A stretch of 64,000 bases of DNA from Caprella mutica (Eukaryota; Arthropoda; Malacostraca; Amphipoda; Caprellidae), in assembly GCA_947561585.1 (NCBI GenBank), contig CANNZV010001617.1, positions 1-64,000 of the forward strand, read 5' to 3'. Positions 46,833-58,499 of the stretch are shown one piece after another. Under the pieces are notes generated by a model that saw only the letters and a program-made list of their open reading frames with translations, was not told where the DNA came from and ran no database searches. The position numbers were made by a program, and so were the translations under genes. How positions within the stretch are numbered: position 1 is the stretch's first letter; each line of letters opens with the position of its first letter.

Positions 46833-49800
46833 GGTGAGTAACAACTGCAGTGAGAGTAGTGAGTAACTGCTGCAGTGACAGTAGTGAGTAACTACTGCAG
46901 TGAGAGTAGTGAGTAACTACTGCAGTGACAGTAGAGAGTAACTAATGCAGTGACAGTAGTGAGTAAATACTGCAGTGACAGTAGTGAGTAACTACTGCAG
47001 TGACAGTAGTGAGTAACTACTGCAGTGAGAGTAGTGAGTAACTACTGCAGTGACAGTAGAGAGTAACTAATGCAGTGACAGTAGTGAGTAACTACTGCAG
47101 TGACAGTAGAGAGTAACTACTGCAGTGACAGTAGAGAGTAACTACTGCAGTGACAGTAGAGAGTAACTACTGCAGTGACAGTAGAGAGTAACTACTGCAG
47201 TGACAGTAGAGAGTAAATACTGCAGTGACAGTAGAGACTTACTACTGCAGTGACAGTAGAGACTAACTACTGCAGTGACAGTAGAGAGTAACTACTGCAG
47301 TGACAGTAGTGAGTAACTACTGCAGTGACAGTAGTGAGTAACTACTGCAGTGACAGTAGAGAGTAACTAATGCAGTGACAGTAGTGAGTAACTACTGCAG
47401 TGACAGTAGAGAGTAACTACTGCAGTGACAGTAGAGAGTAACTACTGCAGTGACAGTAGAGACTAACTACTGCAGTGACAGTAGAGAGTAACTACTGCAG
47501 TGACAGTAGAGACTAACTACTGCAGTGACAGTAGAGAGTAACTACTGCGGTAACAGTAGAGAGTAACTACTGCAGTGACAGTAGAGACTAACTACTGCAG
47601 TGACAGTAGAGAGTAACTACTGCAGTGACAGTAGAGAGTAACTAATGCAGTGACAGTAGTGAGTAACTACTGCAGTGACAGTAGAGAGTAACTACTGCAG
47701 TGACAGTAGAGAGTAACTACTGCAGTGACAGTAGAGAGTAACTACTGCAGTAACAGTAGAGAGTAACTACTGCAGTGAGAGTAGAGAGTAACTACTGCAG
47801 TAACAGTAGAGAGTAACTACTGCAGTGACAGTAGAGAGTAACTACTGCAGTGACAGTAGAGAGTAACTACTGCAGTGACAGTAGAGAGTAACTACTGCAG
47901 TAACAGTAGAGAGTAACTACTGCAGTGACAGTAGAGACTAACTACTGCAGTGACAGTAGAGAGTAACTACTGCAGTGACAGTAGAGACTAACTACTGCAG
48001 TGACAGTAGAGAGTAACTACTGCAGTGACAGTAGAGAGTAACTACTGCAGTGACAGTAGAGAGTAACTACTGCAGTGACAGTAGAGAGTAACTACTGCAG
48101 TGACAGTAGAGAGTAACTACTGCAGTGACAGTAGAGGCTAACTACTGCAGTGACAGTAGAGAGTAACTACTGCAGTAACAGTAGAGAGTAACTACTGCAG
48201 TGACAGTAGAGACTAACTACTGCAGTGACAGTAGAGAGTAACTACTGCAGTGACAGTAGAGACTAACTACTGCAGTGACAGTAGAGAGTAACTACTGCAG
48301 TGACAGTAGAGACTAACTACTGCAGTGACAGTAGAGAGTAACTACTGCAGTGACAGTAGAGAGTAACTACTGCAGTGACAGTAGAGAGTAACTACTGCAG
48401 TGACAGTAGAGAGTAACTACTGCAGTGACAGTAGAGAGTAACTACTGCAGTGACAGTAGAGAGTAACTACTGCAGTGACAGTAGAGACTAACTACTGCAG
48501 TGACAGTAGAGAGTAACTACTGCAGTGACAGTAGAGACTAACTACTGCAGTGACAGTAGAGAGTAACTACTGCAGTGACAGTAGAGAGTAACTACTGCAG
48601 TGACAGTAGAGACTAACTACTGCAGTGACAGTAGAGAGTAACTACTGCAGTGACAGTAGAGAGTAACTACTGCAGTGACAGTAGAGAGTAACTACTGCAG
48701 TGACAGTAGAGAGTAACTACTGCAGTGACAGTAGAGAGTAACTACTGCAGTGACAGTAGAGACTAACTAATGCAGTAACAGTAGTGAGTAACTACTGCAG
48801 TGACAGTAGAGAGTAACTACTGCAATGACAGTAGAGAGTAACTACTGCAGTGACAGTAGAGAGTAACTACTGCAATGACAGTAGAGAGTAACTACTGCAG
48901 TGACAGTAGAGAGTAACTACTGCAGTGACAGTAGAGAGTAACTACTGCAGTGACAGTAGAGAGTAACTAATGCAGTGACAGTAGTGAGTAACTACTGCAG
49001 TGACAGTAGAGAGTAACTACTGTAGTGACAGTAGAGAGTAACTACTGCAGTGACAGTAGAGAGTAACTAATGCAGTGACAGTAGTGAGTAACTACTGCAG
49101 TGACAGTAGAGAGTAACTACTGCAGTAACAGTAGAGAGTAACTACTGCAGTAACAGTAGAGAGTAACTACTGCAGTAACAGTAGAGAGTAACTACTGCAG
49201 TGACAGTAGAGAGTAACTACTGCAGTGACAGTAGAGAGTAACTACTGCAGTGACAGTAGAGAGTAACTACTGCAGTGACAGTAGAGAGTAACTACTGCAG
49301 TGACAGTAGAGAGTAACTACTGCAGTGACAGTAGAGAGAAACTACTGCAGTGACAGTAGAGAGTAACTACTGCAGTAACAGTAGAGAGTAACTACTGCAG
49401 TGACAGTAGAGAGTAACTACTGCAGTGACAGTAGAGAGTAACTACTGCAGTGACAGTAGAGAGTAACTACTGCAGTGACAGTAGAGAGTAACTACTGCAG
49501 TGACAGTAGAGAGTAACTACTGCAGTGACAGTAGAGAGTAACTAATGCAGTGACAGTAGTGAGTAACTACTGCAGTGACAGTAGAGAATAACTACTGTAG
49601 TGACAGTAGAGAGTAACTACTGCAGTGACAGTAGAGAGTAACTAATGCAGTGACAGTAGTGAGTAACTACTGCAGTGACAGTAGAGAGTAACTACTGCAG
49701 TAACAGTAGAGAGTAACTACTGCAGTGAGAGTAGAGAGTAACTACTGCAGTAACAGTAGAGAGTAACTACTGCAGTGACAGTAGAGAGTAACTACTGCAG

Positions 49801-51172
49801 TGACAGTAGAGACTAACTACTGCAGTGACAGTAGAGAGTAACTACTGCAGTGACAGTAGAGAGTAACTACTGCAGTGACAGTAGAGAGTAACTACTGCAG
49901 TGACAGTAGAGAGTAACTACTGCAGTGACAGTAGAGAGTAACTACTGCAGTAACAGTAGAGAGTAACTACTGCAGTGACAGTAGAGACTAACTACTGCAG
50001 TGACAGTAGAGAGTAACTACTGCAGTAACAGTAGAGAGTAACTACTGCAGTGACAGTAGAGAGTAACTACTGCAGTGACAGTAGAGACTAACTACTGCAG
50101 TGACAGTAGAGAGTAACTACTGCAGTGACAGTAGAGAGTAACTACTGCAGTGACAGTAGAGAGTAACTACTGCAGTGACAGTAGAGAGTAACTACTGCAG
50201 TAACAGTAGAGAGTAACTACTGCAGTGACAGTAGAGACTAACTACTGCAGTGACAGTAGAGAGTAACTACTGCAGTAACAGTAGAGAGTAACTACTGCAG
50301 TGACAGTAGAGAGTAACTACTGCAGTGACAGTAGAGAGTAACTACTGCAGTGACAGTAGAGAGTAACTACTGCAGTGACAGTAGAGAGTAACTAATGCAG
50401 TGACAGTAGTGAGTAACTACTGCAGTGACAGTAGAGAGTAACTACTGCAGTGACAGTAGAGAGTAACTACTGCAGTGACAGTAGAGAGTAACTACTGCAG
50501 TAACAGTAGAGAGTAATTACTACTGCAGTGAGAGTAGAGAGTAACTACTGCAGTAACAGTAGAGAGTAACTACTGCAGTGACAGTAGAGAGTAACTACTG
50601 CAGTGACAGTAGAGAGTAACTACTGCAGTGACAGTAGAGAGTAACTACTGCAGTGACAGTAGAGAGTAACTACTGCAGTGACAGTAGAGAGTAACTACTG
50701 CAGTAACAGTAGAGAGTAACTACTGCAGTGACAGTAGAGACTAACTACTGCAGTGACAGTAGAGAGTAACTACTGCAGTAACAGTAGAGAGTAACTACTG
50801 CAGTGACAGTAGAGAGTAACTACTGCAGTGACAGTAGAGACTAACTACTGCAGTGACAGTAGAGACTAACTACTGCAGTGACAGTAGAGAGTAACTACTG
50901 CAGTGACAGTAGAGACTAACTACTGCAGTGACAGTAGAGAGTAACTACTGCAGTAACAGTAGAGAGTAACTACTGCAGTGACAGTAGAGACTAACTACTG
51001 CAGTGACAGTAGAGAGTAACTACTGCAGTGACAGTAGAGACTAACTACTGCAGTGACAGTAGAGAGTAACTACTGCAGTGACAGTAGAGACTAACTACTG
51101 CAGTGACAGTAGAGAGTAACTACTGCAGTGACAGTAGAGACTAACTACTGCAGTGACAGTAGAGAGTAACTA
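46833..51172. repeat. minisatellite, 25-bp unit, 4.3 kb array in vsx intron 2
   Basis: About 173 copies of CTACTGCAGTGACAGTAGAG plus AGTAA. Each unit has the ACTGCAGT palindrome. Variants: GACTAAC for GAGTAAC (often alternating unit by unit), GTAACAG for GTGACAG, and a linked pair ACTAATGCAG...GTAGTGAG seen ten times. Largest array in the window. Confidence 0.98.
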
Positions 51173-51309
51173 TATTGGAATACTATTCAGTTTATATATT
51201 TTATGTACATGTTGAAACTTTCTATTATTTTCCATATCCTTTTGTTAATATTTAGCCATTATAGAGTCCCGCATGTAAATAGGGGCTATTTTGTAATTCG
51301 GTTCTAATT

Positions 51310-51940
51310 ATATTCCACCCGGTAAATTCCACCCGGTAAATTCCACCCGGTAAATTCCACCCCGGTATATTCCACCTCGGTAAATTCCACCCGGTAAATT
51401 CCACCCGGTAAATTCCACCCGGTAAATTCCACCCCGGTATATTCCACCCCGGTATATTCCACCCCTGTAAATTCCACCCCGGTAAATTCCACCCCGGTAA
51501 ATTCCACCCCGATATATTCCACCCCGGTATATACCACCCACCCCGGTAAATTCCACCCCTGTAAATTCCACCCCGGTAAATTCCACCCCGGTAAATTCCA
51601 CCCCGGTAAATTCCACCCCTGTAAATTCCACCCCGGTAAATTCCACCCCGGTATATTCCACCCCGGTAAATTCCACCCCGGTATATTCCACCCCGGTATA
51701 TTCCACCCCGGTAAATTCCACCCCGGTATATTCCACCCCGGTATATTCCACCCCGGTATATTCCACCCCGGTAAATTCCACCCCTGTAAATTCCACCCCG
51801 GTAAATTCCACCCCGGTAAATTCCACCCCGGTAAATTCCACCCCTGTAAATTCCACCCCGGTAAATTCCACCCCGGTAAATTCCACCCCGGTATATTCCA
51901 CCCCGGTATATTCCACCCCGGTATATTCCACTCCTCTGAC
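51310..51940. repeat. minisatellite, 15-16-bp unit
   Basis: About 40 copies of ATTCCACCCCGGTAAA (variants GGTATA, CTGTAAA; first copies lack one C). Open in all three minus frames, giving spurious 212-239-codon ORFs. Confidence 0.97.
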
Positions 51941-52659
51941 AATGCTCATTTGGGTGATAATAAAAATCCAAAGATTTTATTTTTAGATTGCCATTTGTTA
52001 AATAATTAGTACCGATGAAAAAATAACTCAGACGATATCCTGAGACATTCGGACAATATTTAGAGGTAGCTCAAATCAACTGAAATTTTATCCTAATAAA
52101 ATTACAAGTATTCTTAATATGGTAGTTCATTTCAAAGTTTACGTGTTGAAAAAGTTAATATATCATCCCATTCAATGTTTTCGCTCTTTGCTTATAAGTT
52201 GCTGTTTTGGATTCTAGGACCAAATTCCCTGTGATCAAAATCTTGCAATGTAATAAAGGCAATAATCTCCCAGTCAAAACCATGTGCAATAATTAAAAAA
52301 AAAAATGTAAAAGAAGCCTTCGGTCAAAAACCAACTCTTTCACAAGAAGTTTATTATACTAAATTTAAAAGGGAATAAATATAACAATGAATACTATATG
52401 ACATCATCTTACAATAGATATCGCTGTTGTGTTGGCGATAGGGAAGAAAATCAGCTTGAGATTGAAAATCTAAATACTTGAACTGATAAATGCGTTCACA
52501 CAACCTTTCTTTCTGCTGTTCTGTCACATGTGTAGTGAAAAATTTAAAGCTTGTGATTAGCCAGCAAAAGGTTTAATTTTATACAGTGAAAATCAAGTTA
52601 CCTAGTATTAAATATAATATTAATTATGACTAATATTAATAACTAAATAAGCCTACCCC
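51941..52659. other. unique DNA between opposed 16-bp repeats
   Basis: No coding. TAATAAAAATCCAAA (51957) recurs inverted as TTTGGATTTTTATTA (52787). Confidence 0.4.
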
Positions 52660-52745
52660 GTAGAGTGGGGTGGAATTCACCGGAGTGGAATATACCTAGG
52701 GAGGAATATACCGGGGTGGAATTTACCGGGGTGAAATATATCGGT
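52660..52745. repeat. inverted stray copies of the 16-bp repeat
   Basis: Five or so degenerate units in the opposite orientation (GGGGTGGAATTTACCG, GAGGAATATACCGG), 720 bases from the main array. Confidence 0.8.
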
Positions 52746-52879
52746 CACCTTGTAATTCGTACAGTCTTTTAACTATTAATCTAATGATTTGGATTTTTAT
52801 TACAAATGATCTTATAACTACATTCTAAAAGATAGTATTAACATATTTAGAAAGGTTTCGTCAAACATGGCAGAATTAG

Positions 52880-53540
52880 TGCGACGAATGAGCGCCTGAA
52901 ACTCTCCTTCGGACACTATTGAGAGCAATGGCCAAGTTTGATGCCGAGGGTAAAGTTGAAAGAATTTAGTTACCATAGCCCATGAAAGGATAAACAAAAC
53001 TTCTGTGGAAGGATTAAAAATTCGTTGGGAACAGACTCAACTCAGTCGATGTCAAAACCGGCAAAAAGACGCAATGTTAGTCACAGACCCATCAGCAGAA
53101 AAGTCTATGAAGATACGTTAGGAAACGCCGACCCCCTCTCACTGCTCCAGCAGCCGTCAGTGTTGAAAGATGTCCACACTTTCTAAGGTGATGGCAAGGT
53201 GATGCCTCCTCATTTAATCAAAGCTGTACTCAGAATAAACACAGCGGAGTATTTGAACATTTGAATGATGTTTGCTGCCTTTGATTCGTAGAAAACTAAG
53301 TATTACCTGTTCGTGACTCTACAACAGCACATGGAGCAAACAAGTCCAGACTGTCCTGAAGTAGAATTTCCCTTGTTTGTCCCGAAAGAAGTTTGGCCAT
53401 GTAACTCTTCATATCTGTTTGTTTGCGACTATTGGTTGTTTAGTGTGATGGAAAGGCAGTCTCACGCCAATGCACACCTAACCTCTCTCAAGACAGCCAA
53501 TCGAAGAGTACTTATTTCACAATATCTGTGCCTAAGAAAC
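52880..53540 (+). pseudogene. mariner-like transposase DDE-domain remnant
   Basis: Plus strand, intron 2. With frame shifts it reads NRQKDAMLVTDPSAEKS (about 53060; the nRQNDRV block), then MPPHLIKAVLRINTAEYLNI (about 53200; the DGKVMPPHFi..GLRiN..Y block), then VPKEVWPCNSSYLFVCDYWL (about 53370; the WPPNSPDLNPLDY block, with the final catalytic Asp retained as DY), then NAHLTSLKTANRRVL, the usual C-terminal helix. A possible N-terminal part at 52880-53000 is poorly preserved. Multiple stops and shifts make it inactive. Probably the same superfamily as the fragments at 45690 and 58500. Confidence 0.65.
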
Positions 53541-53956
53541 AAAGAGATGTTCAGTTTCACCGGAGATTTCAAATATTTTCGAAGCAAAGGGGTTATCATA
53601 TTTAGTAATTGTGTTATACATTATAGGGAATATAGGAATAATTGTTTTAAAATGATCTTTTTACCTATTTTATCCTTTATATCATGAAAATACGAAATAA
53701 ATGAAAAAGTCAATAAAACTCCTCACTATCTAAATTTCTAGCATTACAAGCAGCCTCCTTCATTGTATATCTTCTCCCATTATTTATTTTCTGGACTTTC
53801 TCCTCCTTCTTCTTCGCCTAATTCCCCCTCCCACCTCTCCCCTCCCCTTCCAACCCCCCCCCCCCTAATGGTCTGACTGGCAGTCTTTTGTTTTAATATT
53901 CAAGGATGTGTGAGATTGTGAGTCTTTTCGAGAAGAGACTTGCCTGTCTCAGTGGC

Positions 53957-54250
53957 ACTGTCTCACTTCTAGTGCACTGTCTCACCACTCTAGTGCACTG
54001 TCTCACTTCTAGTGCACTGTCTCACCACTCTAGTGCACTGTCTCACCACTCTAGTGCACTGTCTCACCACTCTAGTGCACTGTCTCACCACTCTAGTGCA
54101 CTGTCTCACCACTCTAATGCACTGTCTCACTTCTAGTGCACTGTCTCACCACTCTAGTGCACTGTCTCACCACTCTAGTGCACTGTCTCACCACTCTAGT
54201 GCACTGTCTCACCACTCTAGTGCACTGTCTCACCACTCTAGTGCACTGTG
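53957..54250. repeat. minisatellite, 21-bp unit
   Basis: About 14 copies of CTAGTGCACTGTCTCACCAC plus T; some units shortened to CACTTCTAG. Confidence 0.96.
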
Positions 54251-54965
54251 ATGATGTACTATCAGAGAAAAGAGTCACTGTGATGATGTACTATCAGAGA
54301 AAAGAGTCACTGTGATGATGTACTATCAGAGAAAAGAGTCACTGTGATGATGTACTATCAGAGAAAAGAGTCACTGTGATTATGTACTCTCATAGATTAG
54401 AGTCACTGTGATGATGCACTATCAGAGAAAAGAGTCACTGTGACGATGTACTATCAGAGAAAAGAGTCACTGTGATGATGTACTATCAGAGAAAAGAGTC
54501 ACTGTGATGATGTACTATCAGAGAAAAGAGTCACTGTGATGATGCACTATCAGAGAAAAGAGTCACTGTGATTATGTACTATCAGAGAAAAGAGTCACTG
54601 TGATTATGTACTATCAGAGAAAAGAGTCACTGTGATGATGTACTATCAGAGAAAAGAGTCACTGTGATTATGTACTATCAGAGAAAAGAGTCACTGTGAT
54701 GATGCACTATCAGAGAAAAGAGTCACTGTGATGATGTACTTTCAGAGAAAAGAGTCACTGTGATTATGTACTATCATAGATTAGAGTCATTGTGATGATG
54801 CACTATCAGAGAAAAGAGTCACTGTGATTATGTACTATCAGAGAAAAGAGTCACTGTGATGATGTACTATCAGAGAAAAGAGTCACTGTGATGAAGTACT
54901 ATCAGAGAAAAGAGTCACTGTGATGATGTACTATCAGAGAAAAGAGTCACTGTGATTATGTAGAT
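54247..54965. repeat. minisatellite, 32-bp unit
   Basis: About 22 copies of GTGATGATGTACTATCAGAG plus AAAAGAGTCACT; begins inside the last copy of the 21-bp array. Variants: GATTATG, GATGCACT, CATAGATTAG. Confidence 0.96.
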
Positions 54966-55644
54966 CATCGTTGATAGTTTCACAAATCTCATTTTTCTAA
55001 TTTTCATATCATTTATTTTTCAGTCGCGTACCCAGACCAATTTCAAAATATTTAGTGACATTACGATTAGTAAGTTCCTCTTTGGAAATGTGAAATTAGT
55101 AAACTGTTTTTAAATCTCTGCAGATAACCTCTTTTTCTTGCGTACATCATTCATTTGTTGTTTTATTTACAGTCGAGTGCTATCCTAGCCATAAGAGTTA
55201 ACTGCATGTTCGGTGCTCCAAATCGCTATTTAAAGTGATTACCAGCCTAGCATCGCAGAGTAACAGTTGGCAGACACTTAATCTGAGGGTAAAAAGCCCT
55301 AGCTGCTAAATTGTGTGGAATGGAGTGATCTTACTGATCTAATTACTACAACTTATGACGGAGGAGTCGCAAGAAACTGCGGCCAGAGAAATGCCAAGTA
55401 GATAGGCAGGAGAAAATACGCTATGAAGTAACTAGGGGTGCTTTGTACGACAAATTATAGCTGCTCAATGGGGAAAAATATACTATATATGGTGATAACC
55501 GATTGGTTAGGTTGATAGATGTGGTAATTTTTCTCACTATTATTATAACGTAAAGTGTATAATATTTTATAGTTGTGTTATTAAAGTGATTAAATAATGA
55601 AAATTTTCTTTTTAGGAACCATTAACTCTATAATACTAAACAGA
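54966..55644. other. unique DNA before the giant foldback
   Basis: Nothing recognised. Confidence 0.45.
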
Positions 55645-57213
55645 GAAAAGATTAGTTGAATCAAATCAAATTTGATTTGTTTTGACTTATATGAAAGGTT
55701 TGATTCTGCCCCTACCTACGTGGTGAGTTGCAGGTACTATTTAAAATGAGTTAAATTGACGTTGGTTAAAACAAAACAGGCGTTATGACTCACACCTAAA
55801 CTTAAAAAGAGTAATTTCAACTCTCATAATAAGTTAGTTTTTACACCAGATACATTGGATTAACAGTCCTGGTGAGTTCCTACAATACACTCTGTCATTG
55901 GTGTATCAAGTTTTCAACTTACATAAAAATTCTATTAAAAGTAACTTGTCACTCACATAGTAAGTTGATTCAATCTATAAAATGAATTGAATTAACTAAT
56001 GTTTGATGACACACCACGTCATAGTTGTTTTAACACACGTGAAAACATGAATAAAGTCCAATCAACTCACGTAATAAATTGATTCAAAGCATAAATTGAT
56101 GATCCATTAGATATGACTCATATGAGTCAGTTTTTTTCTCTCTGTGTGTATAATACTATATATATTATTTGACTAATTGGTCTCCTCCTGGAAAATCTTA
56201 CTAAATTTATGAAGTGTAGCACAAGAGTAAACGACGAAAAAATTGTACATCCTTTATTTTTTCCAGAGCTTTCGAATAATAGAATATTCATTATCAATAA
56301 CCATAGAGTTATTGATAGTGTTGCAGCGCTTGCAGGACGCTAAGGAAGACGGTGTAAAACCTTATTTTGTTTCAGTTATATCATTTCTCTATTGAACTGA
56401 CGCCAGATTGCCAGTCACGTGAGGACAAAATAAGGATTTGAGCGTCCCGCAAGACGCGATATTATTTTGGCCGCTGACTCACCACTTATCAGTAACCTAA
56501 TTTAGACTAATTTTAAAGAAATATATAGAACTAAGAAGCATTTTGAATACCAAAATTAATAAAGTCACCTAAAAGAAAAAATAAAGGATGTACAACTTTT
56601 TTGTTGTTTCTCTTATGCTACCCTTCATAAACTATAATCATTGATATGCAGGTTGTTGCAGAATTTAGACTACCGGTTTTGCTTATCAAATAAATCATTC
56701 ACAATCAATATTTGATTTTATAAATCGTTTATCATCTTGAAGCAATTCACAGAGAGAAAAGTGTTTACCCATATGAGTCATATCTAATGGGTCATCAATT
56801 TATGCTTTGAATTAATTTTTTACGTGAGTTGATTGGACTAAAACAATTGTGTGTTAAAACAACTATGACGTGGTGTGTCATCAAACATTAGTAAATTCAA
56901 TTCATTTTATGGATTGAATAAAAGTACAAAGAGAGTTAAAACTGTTTTTTTGTGAGAAGTTTTTAGTATGTTGAAACAATTATGACAGAGTGTATTGTAG
57001 TAATGTATCTGGTGTATAAATTAACTTACTATGAGAGTTGGCACTACTTTTTTTAAGTTTAGGTGTGAGTCATAACGCCTGTTTTGTTTTAACCAACGTC
57101 AATTTAACTCATTTTAAATAGTACCTGCAACTCACCACGTAGGTAGGGGCAGAATCAAACCATTCATATAAGTCAAAACAAATCAAATTTGATTTAACTA
57201 ATCCTTACTCAGT
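55645..57213. mobile_element. giant foldback (palindromic) element in vsx intron 2
   Basis: Two arms of about 500 bases (55645-56147 and 56748-57213) are inverted copies, for example GATTAGTTGAATCAAATC on the left against its counterpart ending at 57208, the CCCCTACCTACGTGGTGAGT block (55711; complement at 57128) and CATATGAGTCAT near both inner ends. The symmetry continues inwards (56205-56275 against 56572-56640: TACATCCTTTATTTTTTC). No coding capacity is seen. Best read as a non-autonomous foldback DNA transposon; clear target-site duplication not found. Confidence 0.8.
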
Positions 57214-57294
57214 GTGATGAAAATTAGATAAAAATTTAGGAAAATTGTTCAAAAGTTCAAAGAGACTGGTACAACCTCTGATTAATCAGAAAGA

Positions 57295-57332
57295 ATCAGT
57301 TTTTGGACAAAATTTTTTGTCCAAAAACTGAT
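57295..57332. other. perfect 18-bp hairpin
   Basis: ATCAGTTTTTGGACAAAA and its exact complement separated by TT, about 80 bases after the giant foldback and 750 bases before vsx exon 3. Confidence 0.65.
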
Positions 57333-58077
57333 CTGAATCACTCGGGAGAAGTAGCGTCCAAATACCCGTCGATCTAATCGTAAGATCGCTGCAGTAGCTG
57401 GTCCTAGTTGGTACAACTTCAATACATTGAATCAGGAGATCTGAGGGCAAACTGTTTAAAATGCTGAAACTTCATGAGCTTACTGACCATCATGAGAGAA
57501 GGAAAGATGGAATAAGAATTCGTCACATCCCGAACTTGGTGTTCATAAATGAGCAGAAATTTAACATTTGACATTTGGTTCCTATAAAATAGGAACCATG
57601 AGAAAGATTGAGTTTGGAGTTCCTCAAGTTGAGCAGTGGATAGGATTGTGTGGAGACACTTTAGTAAATATACCCTAGTAATGGTGCCTTCTAAGGTCAA
57701 ATTGACCTCAGAACGATAAATCTCTCACTCTGGAATCAAAGTTACTACCATGGTTTAAAGAACACTTTGATTGTTCGTTAAGGAGTCTTCACCAAGACTT
57801 GGCTCCAAATGGACCCAAACCTGGATTCAAAGGACTGTACCATCCGTCATAGGCAAAGTTGTCTGGCCACTGAGAAATCCACACCTTATTCCATTATATT
57901 TGTATATCGTGTCACTTTAGAGACACGGGTCTGAGCTACTCTTTACACTTCTCTCAGGTCCCTTAAAGCAAATTTGCCAGGTTAATGGGAGGCATTTTCA
58001 GGAGATCTTATATATGCTGCTTGCTTTGCATTTGTTCTTTTCGTAATTCTTACACCCCCCCCTTCTCCTCCCACCAG
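57333..58077. other. unique DNA before exon 3
   Basis: A 93-codon minus frame (57700-57419) is unrecognised and not supported. The last 40 bases are a pyrimidine-rich acceptor tract. Confidence 0.4.
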
Positions 58078-58204
58078 TCGCACCATCTTCACTTCTTTCC
58101 AGTTGGAGGAGCTGGACAAGGCTTTCAATGATGCCCACTACCCTGATGTCTACGCCAGGGAAATGCTCAGCCTCAAACTAGACCTACCTGAGGACAGAAT
58201 ACAG
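58078..58204 (+). CDS. vsx: Vsx-class homeobox protein, exon 3 (homeodomain helices 1-2)
   Basis: A 127-base exon between a pyrimidine-rich acceptor (CCCCCCTTCTCCTCCCACCAG) split here as CCTTCTCCTCCCACCAG|T and donor ATACAG|GTGAGT. Its first base completes AG|T (Ser); 42 codons follow. It encodes homeodomain positions about 5-46: [16 protein letters not shown] (arm and helix 1), [17 protein letters not shown] (loop and helix 2) and LDLPEDRIQ (start of helix 3). HYPDVYARE and LPEDRIQ are diagnostic of the Vsx class among paired-like homeodomains. The break after DRIQ, just before VWFQNRR, is the usual intron position in this family. No exon encoding VWFQNRRAKWRK or the CVC domain is seen between 58205 and 64000, so the gene continues past the window. 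Joined to exon 2 the N-terminal arm reads RRHSRTIF, one residue longer than the vertebrate RRHRTIF. Confidence 0.95.
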
Positions 58205-58499
58205 GTGAGTTATTTACACAATAGTTAGCTGATATCGTACACATTTTTGTATTATAGTCGAGAAACCATAATCAGTTGCAAGCAAATCCCTTATAATTTT
58301 CAATGTAATGAACGAAAATCGTAAGAATCTGTGAGCTCATACTCTTCATTCGATACATACTCATCTAAAAGTGAGGCACATAAAACTTTGGCCTATGTCG
58401 AAATGGATCAAAAAACAAATATTCTTCATAATAAACCTATTATTTCTCTCGTGGAAGAAGCAATGTGAAACGAAGCTTCAGGAAAATTCTCCATCTAAA

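Larger units (their letters stand above)
45610..58077 (+). other. vsx intron 2
   Basis: A 12.5 kb phase-2 intron, GTGAGA...CCACCAG. It holds two mariner-like remnants, a LINE 3' end, the 4.3 kb 25-bp array, the 16-, 21- and 32-bp arrays and a 1.57 kb foldback. Boundaries follow from matching splice phases of exons 2 and 3. Confidence 0.85.

Noticed and set aside
51252..51971. 212-239-codon Gly/Trp-rich minus ORFs resembling silk or cuticle proteins
   Set aside because: Open in all three frames of the 16-bp array; no flanking exon or signal peptide.
57419..57700. 93-codon minus ORF
   Set aside because: No recognisable motif and atypical composition; lies in the intron next to hairpin DNA.
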